Shown here one piece after another: positions 23,929-31,387 of a stretch of DNA of 64,000 bases. Position 1 is the first letter of the stretch; every line of letters begins with the position of its first letter. Source of the stretch: Sphingomonadaceae bacterium (GTDB lineage: Bacteria > Pseudomonadota > Alphaproteobacteria > Sphingomonadales > Sphingomonadaceae); the NCBI GenBank assembly GCA_027533105.1, contig JAPZTW010000008.1, positions 186,001-250,000 of the forward strand, read 5' to 3'. A program made the translations under genes and the position numbers. The notes beneath the pieces are model-generated. The model searched no databases, had not been told where the DNA came from, and saw only the letters and a program-made list of their open reading frames with translations.

Positions 23929-24549
23929 ATGGCTGTCTATCTCCACGAAGAAGATCTCCCCGCAGGCGTGCTCGGCCCCGGCCCGATTGCCGTCGATACC
24001 GAAACCATGGGTCTGCTGACTCACCGCGACCGGCTGTGCGTGGTGCAATTGTCGGACGGTTCGGGTGACGAGCACCTGGTGCGGTTCAGCCCGGGTTCGT
24101 CCTATGCCGCGCCCCATCTCAAGGCGGTGCTGGCCGATCCCGACCGGCTCAAGCTCTATCACTTCGCCCGGTTCGACCTGGCCGCGATCGAGCATTACCT
24201 GGGCGTCATCGCCGCGCCGGTGTTCTGCACCAAGATCGCCAGCAAGCTGGTGCGCACCTATACTGACCGGCATGGCCTGAAGGACCTGGTGCGCGAACTG
24301 CTGGGCAAGGAACTGTCCAAGCAGCAGCAGTCGAGCGACTGGGGCGGGCCGATCCTGAACGAGGCGCAGCTGGAATATGCCGCCTCCGACGTGCGCTATC
24401 TCCACGCCATGCACACCATCCTGGTGGCCCGGCTGGAGCGCGAGGGTCGCACGGCCATGGCCCAGGCCTGTTTCGATTTCCTGCCCGTCCGTGCCCGGCT
24501 TGACCTGGCCGGCTGGGCCGAGAAGGATATCTTCAGCCACGAGGCCTGA
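23929..24549 (+). CDS. Ribonuclease D-like 3'-5' exonuclease (single DEDDy domain)
   Basis: A 206-residue exonuclease of the DEDDy superfamily. The three motifs are AVDTETMGL (Asp23, Glu25), LYHFARFDLAAI and YAASDVRYLHAM with the Tyr and Asp. It lacks the HRDC domains of E. coli RNase D, as is usual for the short alphaproteobacterial form beside lptC. It probably trims RNA 3' ends. The start ATG at 23929 gives MAVYLHEEDLP, the usual N-terminus; the frame extends upstream but only over antisense ung sequence. It leads an RNase D - lptC - lptA operon. Confidence 0.92.
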   Translation: MAVYLHEEDLPAGVLGPGPIAVDTETMGLLTHRDRLCVVQLSDGSGDEHLVRFSPGSSYAAPHLKAVLADPDRLKLYHFARFDLAAIEHYLGVIAAPVFCTKIASKLVRTYTDRHGLKDLVRELLGKELSKQQQSSDWGGPILNEAQLEYAASDVRYLHAMHTILVARLEREGRTAMAQACFDFLPVRARLDLAGWAEKDIFSHEA

Positions 24550-24570
24550 GCGCACAGCGGAACACCAAGC

Positions 24571-25215
24571 ATGACCGAAGCCGCCGACCGGATCCGCGAT
24601 ACGCGCCGCCAGTGGGCCGCGCCGGGGGGATCGCATGACCGCCTCGTTCGCACCCTGGCGCGCTGGCTGCCGGGTGCGGTCGGCGTGGTGCTGGCGGCCA
24701 TGATCCTCGGTCCATTGTTCCCGCGCGGCGAAATCAGCTTCCTGCTCGATCGCAACAAGGTGGCGGTGACCAGCGAGCGGGTGCGCGTGGCCAATGCCAT
24801 GTATCGGGGCGAGGACAACGAGGGCCGGCCCTTCACCGTGACCGCGGCCGATGCCGTCCAGGTTTCCGCCGCCGATCCGATCGTGCGGATGCAGGGCCTG
24901 GTGGCGCGGATCCTGATGGCCGATGGCCCGGCTGAGCTGTCCGCAGCGGGCGGAACCTATGACTATGACCGCGAGGCGGTCGAAGTGGCCGGGCCGGTCA
25001 CCTTCACCGCCGCCGACGGTTACCGGATGACCACTGCCCATGTCGCGATCGACCTCAAGGGGCAGCGGGTGGTCGGCGATGGCGGGGTCAGCGGGGCCAT
25101 TCCGGCTGGCACATTCGCCGCCGAGCGGTTAGTAGCCGATCTCAACGCGCGGACTTTCGCGCTCGAAGGAAACGCCCGGCTGGTGATGACCCCGGGCAAG
25201 CTGAGGATGCCGTGA
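24571..25215 (+). CDS. lptC: LPS export system protein LptC
   Basis: A 214-residue bitopic inner-membrane protein that passes LPS from LptFG to LptA. After a cytoplasmic stretch of about 30 residues there is one membrane helix (PGAVGVVLAAMILGPLF, about 35-52), then a periplasmic beta-jellyroll seen as repeated alternating strands (VTAADAVQVSAADPIVRM). Sequence conservation in LptC is low, so the call relies on topology, length and its position directly ahead of lptA. Its stop and the lptA ATG share one base (TGATG). Confidence 0.9.
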   Translation: MTEAADRIRDTRRQWAAPGGSHDRLVRTLARWLPGAVGVVLAAMILGPLFPRGEISFLLDRNKVAVTSERVRVANAMYRGEDNEGRPFTVTAADAVQVSAADPIVRMQGLVARILMADGPAELSAAGGTYDYDREAVEVAGPVTFTAADGYRMTTAHVAIDLKGQRVVGDGGVSGAIPAGTFAAERLVADLNARTFALEGNARLVMTPGKLRMP

Positions 25216-25748
25216 TGGCCGAGGTTCCGCTTTCCCGTCTTGCCCTGCGCTCGCTGCTGACGGGCCTGGCGATCGGTGCCGTCGGGATCATGGCCGTAAG
25301 CCAGTCGGACGCCCAGGCGCTGGGCGGGCACAACACCGACGCGCCGGTCAGCTACCAGGCCGACCGCATGGAACTTCAGGATCGGCAGGACCGGGTCGTG
25401 CTGGCCGGCAATGTCCGGATCAGCCAGGGCAACCTCAGCCTGACCGCCGAACGCACCACCGTCGCCTTCACCGATACCGGCAGCTTGCAGATCCAGCGGA
25501 TCGACGCGACCGGCGGGGTCAACGTGACCCGCGGCAACGAAAGCGCGCGTGGCGACGTGGCGATCTATGACTTCAACCGCCGGGTGATCACCCTCGCCGG
25601 CAATGTCGCCCTGCGCCGGGGTGGCGACACGCTCAACGGCGGCCGGCTGGTGATCGATCTCAACAGCGGCATCTCCAGCGTCGATGGCCGTGGTGGCAGC
25701 GCCGGCGGGCGGGTTTCGGGCACATTCTCGGTTCCCAAGCGCAACTGA
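25215..25748 (+). CDS. lptA: LPS transport periplasmic protein LptA
   Basis: A 177-residue periplasmic bridge protein for LPS transport, OstA-like fold. A signal sequence ends near SDAQAL (about residue 36), followed by the family pattern VSYQADRMELQDRQDRVVLAGNVRISQGNLSLTAERT and the repeated GNV strands. The ATG at 25215 overlaps the lptC stop; a GTG one codon upstream is also possible. In most alphaproteobacteria lptB follows; here a nucleotidyltransferase gene starts five bases later instead. Confidence 0.93.
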   Translation: MAEVPLSRLALRSLLTGLAIGAVGIMAVSQSDAQALGGHNTDAPVSYQADRMELQDRQDRVVLAGNVRISQGNLSLTAERTTVAFTDTGSLQIQRIDATGGVNVTRGNESARGDVAIYDFNRRVITLAGNVALRRGGDTLNGGRLVIDLNSGISSVDGRGGSAGGRVSGTFSVPKRN

Positions 25749-25753
25749 CCACG

Positions 25754-26917
25754 ATGGCGCGTCCAGGCGGAGCCACGGCCCGACAGATTCTGGCGCTGTT
25801 GCAGCCTTGTCCGGCGGGACTGGATCGGCTGAGCGCCGCGGACTGGGCCGCGCTTGATCCGATCATCGCCCGGCAGCGCCTGCAACCGCTGCTCCACGCC
25901 CGCCACCGCGATAATCCCGCTGTGCCCGAAGCGATCCGCACCGGCTGGGCTCGCGCCTATCGCGCCGCTGCCCTCGCCACGCTGACGATCCAGGCCGATC
26001 TTGCCGATTGCCTGGCCCTGCTGCGGGCACAGGGGATCGAGCCGCTGGCTCTGAAGGGCGCCTGGCTGGCCTGGCACGCCTATCCCCATCCGGCCGAGCG
26101 GCCGCTGCGCGATCTGGACCTGCTGGTGCCGCTGGACCGGGCGCGTGAGGCGCTGGAGGTGCTGCAAGCCGCTGGCTGGCCGCTGGACGAGCCGATGGAC
26201 CTGCCGATCGAGCAGTTGCTGGTGGTCGACAAGAGCCCGCCGCCGCTGATTGCTCCGCGCGGCACGCCGATCGAACTGCACTGGCACGCCTGGTTCCCGG
26301 CGGGACGGCTCGATCACTTCAGCCCCGCCCCCGACGATGCCGGGATGTTCGCCCGCGCGCGGCGGGGCAATGACGGCGTGCTTTACCCCTGCGCAGAAGA
26401 CATGCTGGCCCATCTCGTCATTCACGGGGTCTACAGTCACCGGCTCGATTGCGGCCCGCTGCTGCTGCCCGACATCGCCATGCTGCTGGCCAGCGGCCCG
26501 CTCGACTGGGCCGGGTTCTGGGCCAGGGCCGCGCGCGATGGCTGGAGCAGCGGTGCGCGGCTGGTGCTGGACCTGGTGCGGCGGCATTGCCCCGAAGCCG
26601 CGATCGACTTTACCGGCGCGCCGGGGGAGACCCCGCCCGAACTGCTGGACGCGGCCGCCGAACTGCTGCTGCAGGATCATGACACCCGGCTCAGCGCCGG
26701 GGTGATGGCCGGCGGCCTTTCCGGCCTGGTGCGCCGCCTGCGCCGTGAAGTGCGCACGGCCGATGGCGCGGCGGTGCGCCGCGATTCCGATCGCGACGGC
26801 GGCTACCTGGCCTGGGCGGGATCGCGGCTGCGCCGGACCCTGGCCGACCTGGCCGATCCGGCCGTGCGCCGCCAGTCCCGCCGGATGGCGCAGATCAGCC
26901 GGTGGCTGGACCAATGA
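25754..26917 (+). CDS. Nucleotidyltransferase family protein (uncharacterised, PF14907-like)
   Basis: A 387-residue protein with the core LKGAWLAWHAYPHPAERPLRDLDLLVP, where DLDLLV provides the paired Asp of a nucleotidyltransferase fold, and IELHWHAWFP supplies the third strand. This type of protein is common in polysaccharide and exosortase loci but its reaction is not established. A helical C-terminal domain follows (about residues 240-387). It begins five bases after lptA and its stop overlaps the next glycosyltransferase start (ATGA). Confidence 0.8.
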   Translation: MARPGGATARQILALLQPCPAGLDRLSAADWAALDPIIARQRLQPLLHARHRDNPAVPEAIRTGWARAYRAAALATLTIQADLADCLALLRAQGIEPLALKGAWLAWHAYPHPAERPLRDLDLLVPLDRAREALEVLQAAGWPLDEPMDLPIEQLLVVDKSPPPLIAPRGTPIELHWHAWFPAGRLDHFSPAPDDAGMFARARRGNDGVLYPCAEDMLAHLVIHGVYSHRLDCGPLLLPDIAMLLASGPLDWAGFWARAARDGWSSGARLVLDLVRRHCPEAAIDFTGAPGETPPELLDAAAELLLQDHDTRLSAGVMAGGLSGLVRRLRREVRTADGAAVRRDSDRDGGYLAWAGSRLRRTLADLADPAVRRQSRRMAQISRWLDQ

Positions 26918-28152
26918 GCACGCTGAAAATCATGCTGCTGGGGCTCAACTACGCGCCCGAGCCGGTCGGCATCGGCCCCTATTCGGCGGGTCTGGCCGAA
27001 ACCTTGGCCGCCGAAGGGCACAGCGTGACCGCCGTGGTCGGCAAGCCCTATTACCCGCAGTGGCGCCCCGATCCGGCCCATGCCGGAGGTGGCTGGCGAC
27101 GCAGCGCAGAAGCAGGGGTGCGGATCGTCCGCTGCCCGCACTACATCCCGGCCGAACCCGGCGGGGTGAAGCGGATCGTGCACCTCGCCAGCTTTGCGCT
27201 CAGCGCCCTGCCCGCCGCGCTGGTCGAGGCCTGGCGGCAGCGTCCGCAGGTGGTCTTTACGGTCGCGCCCGCGCTGCTCAGTGTGATCACCGCCTGGATC
27301 GTCGCCCGCCTGTGCGGCGCGAAGCTGTGGATTCATGTCCAGGACTTCGAGGTCGAGGCGGCGCTTGCCACCGGGCTGATGAACGAAGCCGGGATCGGGG
27401 CGCGCCTGGGCCGCTGGCTGGAGGGCTGGGTGCTGCGCCGGGGCGACCGGGTCTCGACGATCAGCCCGCAGATGATGGCCAAGCTGGTCGAAAAGGGCGT
27501 GGCGGCCGAGCGCTGCTATGAACTGCGCAACTGGGCCAATGCCCGCTTCGCGCTGGACGCGGCCGGGGCCGATAATGTCCGCGCCGAATGGGGCATCGCC
27601 GCGCGCAAGGTGGCGCTCTATTCGGGCAACATCGCCCGCAAGCAGGGGATCGAGATCCTGATCGATGCAGCCCGGCTGCTGGCGCACCGCGATGACATCA
27701 TGTTCGTGATCTGCGGCGAAGGGCCCAACCGCGCGGCACTAGCCGAACGGGCCGCGGGCCTGGGCAATGTCCAGCTGCACGATCTGCAACCGGCCGAACG
27801 GATGGGGGCCATGCTGGCAATGGCCGACCTGCACCTGCTGCCACAGATTGCCGGAGCGGCCGACCTGGTGCTGCCGTCAAAGCTCACCAACATGCTGGCA
27901 TCGGGGCGCCCGGTGGTGGCGACGACGGAGGCCGGAACCGGGCTATATGCAGAGGTCGATGGCTGCGGGCTGGTGGTCGATCCCGGCGATGCAGCCGGGC
28001 TGGCGGGCGCAATCGAACAGCTGGTCGACGATCCGGCCTTGCGCGGCGAACTGGGTCAGGCCGCAGCGGCGCGGGCGGTGGAACGCTGGCAGCAGCCGGC
28101 GATCCTGGCCCGCCTCATGGTTGAGTTGCAGCGTCTGGCGAACCCGCGTTAG
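26914..28152 (+). CDS. WcaI-type glycosyltransferase (GT4)
   Basis: A 412-residue glycosyltransferase related to colanic-acid WcaI. The N-terminal domain begins MLLGLNYAPEPVGIGPYSAGLAETLAAEGH and contains VVGKPYYPQW; the C-terminal nucleotide-sugar domain has KVALYSGNIARKQGIEILIDAA and ADLVLPSKLTNMLASGRPVVA, the GT4 donor-binding loop. It would act at the inner face of the membrane in exopolysaccharide assembly. The start ATG at 26914 overlaps the nucleotidyltransferase stop by four bases. Its 3' end overlaps a convergent small gene by 38 bases. Confidence 0.9.
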   Translation: MSTLKIMLLGLNYAPEPVGIGPYSAGLAETLAAEGHSVTAVVGKPYYPQWRPDPAHAGGGWRRSAEAGVRIVRCPHYIPAEPGGVKRIVHLASFALSALPAALVEAWRQRPQVVFTVAPALLSVITAWIVARLCGAKLWIHVQDFEVEAALATGLMNEAGIGARLGRWLEGWVLRRGDRVSTISPQMMAKLVEKGVAAERCYELRNWANARFALDAAGADNVRAEWGIAARKVALYSGNIARKQGIEILIDAARLLAHRDDIMFVICGEGPNRAALAERAAGLGNVQLHDLQPAERMGAMLAMADLHLLPQIAGAADLVLPSKLTNMLASGRPVVATTEAGTGLYAEVDGCGLVVDPGDAAGLAGAIEQLVDDPALRGELGQAAAARAVERWQQPAILARLMVELQRLANPR

Positions 28153-28444
28153 CCGCTTCGTCCGGCGGGGTGGGATCGAGCGGGGTGGTATCGGCCAGCG
28201 GCTCGCCAAAGCCTGGGTCTTCATCCTCTTCCGCTACCGGGGCTGGCGCCTGTGCCGGAGCGGCGACCGGCGCCGGGGCGGGTGCGGCACTTTCGGTCAC
28301 CTGCCGCGCGGCCTTGATCTCCTCGGCGCTCTTGACCAGTTGCTCGTGCCCGCCACCTTGGGAAAAGAACGCCGCAACCCCGGCAGTCAGACCAATGGCC
28401 CAGAGCAGGGCAAAGCGCCAATCGCGGAACAGCAGTTGCTGCAA
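28115..28444 (-). CDS. Small membrane-anchored Pro/Ala-rich protein
   Basis: A 109-residue protein with TTG start (28444), three bases after the stop of the upstream small gene. Residues about 9-28 (RFALLWAIGLTAGVAAFFSQ) form one membrane helix; then a short polar helix (HEQLVKSAEEIKAARQV) and a disordered Ala/Pro/Asp-rich tail. No known domain is seen. Its 3' end overlaps the convergent WcaI-type gene by 38 bases. It probably forms a pair with the upstream 60-residue protein, which has the same topology. Confidence 0.6.
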   Translation of the reverse strand: MQQLLFRDWRFALLWAIGLTAGVAAFFSQGGGHEQLVKSAEEIKAARQVTESAAPAPAPVAAPAQAPAPVAEEDEDPGFGEPLADTTPLDPTPPDEAANAGSPDAATQP

Positions 28445-28447
28445 GGC

Positions 28448-28630
28448 TCAGTTATCCTTGGCCCAGGGTGACTTGTGCGGGGCGGCAGCCTTTGCGGACT
28501 TCTCGGTCGGGTGCTGGCGGGCCTCGTCGGCCATCGGCACGGTGCAATAGGCCGTCGCCAGGATGCCCAACGACCAGAACACCGCTTTCCAGCGGCTCTG
28601 GAATACCGTGGTGATCTTCGGCCCGAACAT
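28448..28630 (-). CDS. Small 60-residue membrane protein
   Basis: A 60-residue protein reading MFGPKITTVFQSRWKAVFWS, with a hydrophobic helix at about 14-32 and a charged tail rich in Lys, Ala and Pro (EKSAKAAAPHKSPWAKDN). It starts 41 bases after the mutS stop on the same strand and is followed three bases later by the 109-residue protein. Paired small membrane proteins at this place suggest a bicistronic unit, function unknown. Confidence 0.55.
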   Translation of the reverse strand: MFGPKITTVFQSRWKAVFWSLGILATAYCTVPMADEARQHPTEKSAKAAAPHKSPWAKDN

Positions 28631-28671
28631 GCCGCCCGCAATAGCGGCACAAGGTTAAGGAACCTTGCCGC

Positions 28672-31299
28672 TCAGCCTTCCGCCCCGGCCTCGCGCTTCA
28701 GGTCATAGAGCAGGTCGAGCGCCTCGCGCGGGCTGAGCGCGTCGACATCGAGGCCCTTCAGCCGTTCGCGCAGGGTATCAACGAGGTCCGCCCGCGCTTC
28801 GGCTGCGGCGGCAAACAGCGGCAGGTCGCCCAGCCCTGCGGCCAGCCCGCCGGTTTCGGCGCGACCCTTTTCGAGCCGCTCGAGCACCGCCTTGGCGCGC
28901 GCCACAACCGGCGCGGGCACCCCGGCCAGCTTGGCAACGGCGAGGCCATAGGAGCGATCCGCCGGGCCTTCGGCCACCTCGTGCAGCAGCACCAGATCGC
29001 CCTTCCACTCGCGCGCGCGGACGTGGTGGAGCGAGAGCGCCTCGCAGCTGTCGGCCAGCCGCGCCAGTTCGTGATAGTGCGTGGCGAAGAGGCAGCGGCA
29101 ACGGTTGACCCCGTGAACCGCCTCGACCACCGCCCAGGCAAGGGCGAGGCCATCGTAAGTCGAGGTGCCGCGCCCGACCTCGTCGAGGATCACGAAGCTG
29201 CGCTCGCTCGCCTGGGCAAGGATCGCGGCGGTCTCGACCATCTCGACCATGAAGGTGGAGCGTCCGCGCGCGAGGTTGTCCGAAGCGCCCACGCGGCTGA
29301 ACAGCCGGTCAACCAGCCCGACCCGCGCCGCCTCAGCGGGGACAAAGCTGCCCGCCTGGGCCAGCAGCACGATCAGCGCGTTCTGGCGCAGGAAGGTGCT
29401 CTTGCCGCCCATGTTCGGGCCGCCGACCAGCCACAGCCGGTCATCGGGCAGCAGGGTGCAATCGTTGGCGACGAACCGCTCACCCTTGGCGGCCAGTGCC
29501 GCCTCGACCACCGGGTGACGCCCGCCGGTGATCGCAAGGCAGGGCTCATCCACCACTTGCGGCAGGCACCAGCCGCCCTCGGCTGCGCGCTCGGCGAGGC
29601 CAGCCGCCACGTCAATCCGCGCCAGCGCCGCTGCCGTGGCCGCAATCGACTGCCGCGCGGCGATGGCAAGCGCGATCATCTCCTCGAAGTGCGCTTCCTC
29701 AGCCGCCAGGGCATGCCCCCCCGCCTCGGCGATCCGGCTCGCCTCCTCGTGCAGGGCCAGCGCATTGAAGCGCACCGCCCCGGCCATGGTCTGGCGATGA
29801 GTAAAGCCGCTGTCCGGCATCATCAGGGCATCGGCGCGGCCGGCCGGCACCTCGATGAAATAGCCGAGCACGCCGTTGTGGCGCACCTTCAGCGCGGCGA
29901 TCCCGGTCTGGTCGCGGTACTTCGCTTCCAGCGCAGCGATGGCCCGGCGGGCATCGCCCGAGATCCGCCGCAGCTCGTCCAGCGCGGCGTCATAGCCTTC
30001 GGCGATATAGCCGCCCTGCCCGCGCTCGGTCGGCGGGCTGGGGACGAGGGCGCGGGTGAGGTGGTCGACCAGCGCCCCGTGGCCGGAGAGGCTGGGGAGC
30101 AACCGGTCGAGCAAGGCGGGCCGGTCAGCCCGATGCAGCAGGTGATCGTGGATCCGGCGCGCTTCGGACAGGCCATCGCGCAGCTGGCCCAGATCGCGTG
30201 GACTTCCCCGTCCCGCCACGATCCGGCCCAGCGCGCGGCCGACATCGGGCGCGGCGCGCAGCACGGCGCGCAGGTCGCCGCGCAGCAGGGCATCGTCATG
30301 CAGCCAGGCGACCAGCGCCAGCCGCTCCTCGATCGCTGCCCGGTCGGTCAGCGGCGCGGCGAGGTCCTCCGCCAGCTGGCGCGCACCCGCGCCGGTGACG
30401 CAGCGATCGACCGCCTCGACCAAGCTGCCCTTGCGGCCACCTTGGCTGGAGACCAGGATCTCGAGGCTGGCCCGCGTCGCCTCGTCCATCGCGAGGTGCG
30501 CCGAAGCCCCGACGATCACCGGCGGCAGCAGCAGCGGCAGCCTCCCGCGCCCGGCATGGTCGAGATAGGCGATCAGGCCGCCTGCCGCCGCCAGCAGCGC
30601 GCGCGAGAACTGGCCAAACCCGTCGAGCGTGGCGACACCGTGGACGGCCTTCAGCCGCGCCTCGCCCGCCTCGCTGGCGAAATCGCGCGACGGGCGGGGA
30701 AAGGCTTCGGCGGGCGCATCGTCCCAGCCTTCGGGGGCGACCAGTTCGCTCGCCCCCAAGCGGGCGAGTGCCGCGCCCAGCCGCTCGGGCGGGCATTCCT
30801 CCAGCTCCATCCGCCCGGTCGAAATATCGCAGGCGGCAATCGCGCAAGTGCCGCGCACCTCGCATACTGCCGCCAGCACATTGGCGCGGCGCGGTTCGAG
30901 CAGGGCTTCCTCGGTCAGCGTGCCCGCCGTGACGAAGCGAACGATATCGCGCGCCACCAGCGCCTTCGATCCACCGCGCTTCTTCGCTTCCTCCGGCGTT
31001 TCGACCTGTTCGGCAATCGCCACCCGGCACCCGGCCTTGATCAGCCGCGCGAGATAGCCCTCGGCCGAATGGACCGGCACGCCGCACATCGGGATCGGCA
31101 CGCCCAGGTGCTCGCCCCGGCTGGTCAACGCAATGTCGAGCACCTGCGCGGCGATTTTCGCATCGTCGAAGAACAGCTCGAAGAAATCGCCCATCCGGTA
31201 AAACAGCAGGCAATCCCCGGCCTCGGCCTTCAGCGCGAGGTACTGCGTCATCATCGGGGTGGCGGGCGCGTTCACACTTGCCGGGTTAGCCGCATGCAT
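28672..31299 (-). CDS. mutS: DNA mismatch repair protein MutS
   Basis: An 875-residue mismatch recognition ATPase. The N-terminal mismatch-binding domain has DCLLFYRMGDFFELFFDDA with the Phe-x-Glu reader (FFELF region), the clamp/lever domains follow, and the ATPase has Walker A GGPNMGGKSTFLRQ, Walker B-like FVILDEVGRGTSTYDG and the His motif ATHYHEL. The start at 31299 gives MHAANPASVNAPATPMMTQY; a longer frame runs into the divergent malic enzyme leader. The gene is divergent from maeB with an 88-base spacer. No mutL in the window. Confidence 0.98.
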   Translation of the reverse strand: MHAANPASVNAPATPMMTQYLALKAEAGDCLLFYRMGDFFELFFDDAKIAAQVLDIALTSRGEHLGVPIPMCGVPVHSAEGYLARLIKAGCRVAIAEQVETPEEAKKRGGSKALVARDIVRFVTAGTLTEEALLEPRRANVLAAVCEVRGTCAIAACDISTGRMELEECPPERLGAALARLGASELVAPEGWDDAPAEAFPRPSRDFASEAGEARLKAVHGVATLDGFGQFSRALLAAAGGLIAYLDHAGRGRLPLLLPPVIVGASAHLAMDEATRASLEILVSSQGGRKGSLVEAVDRCVTGAGARQLAEDLAAPLTDRAAIEERLALVAWLHDDALLRGDLRAVLRAAPDVGRALGRIVAGRGSPRDLGQLRDGLSEARRIHDHLLHRADRPALLDRLLPSLSGHGALVDHLTRALVPSPPTERGQGGYIAEGYDAALDELRRISGDARRAIAALEAKYRDQTGIAALKVRHNGVLGYFIEVPAGRADALMMPDSGFTHRQTMAGAVRFNALALHEEASRIAEAGGHALAAEEAHFEEMIALAIAARQSIAATAAALARIDVAAGLAERAAEGGWCLPQVVDEPCLAITGGRHPVVEAALAAKGERFVANDCTLLPDDRLWLVGGPNMGGKSTFLRQNALIVLLAQAGSFVPAEAARVGLVDRLFSRVGASDNLARGRSTFMVEMVETAAILAQASERSFVILDEVGRGTSTYDGLALAWAVVEAVHGVNRCRCLFATHYHELARLADSCEALSLHHVRAREWKGDLVLLHEVAEGPADRSYGLAVAKLAGVPAPVVARAKAVLERLEKGRAETGGLAAGLGDLPLFAAAAEARADLVDTLRERLKGLDVDALSPREALDLLYDLKREAGAEG

Positions 31300-31387
31300 A
31301 CGATTCGCGCAAAGGCACGCGGGCCAGCTTTCCCCTATCCCGTCGCCACCAGTTCCGTTAGGGCGTGGTCGATTGAAGGAGATACCG

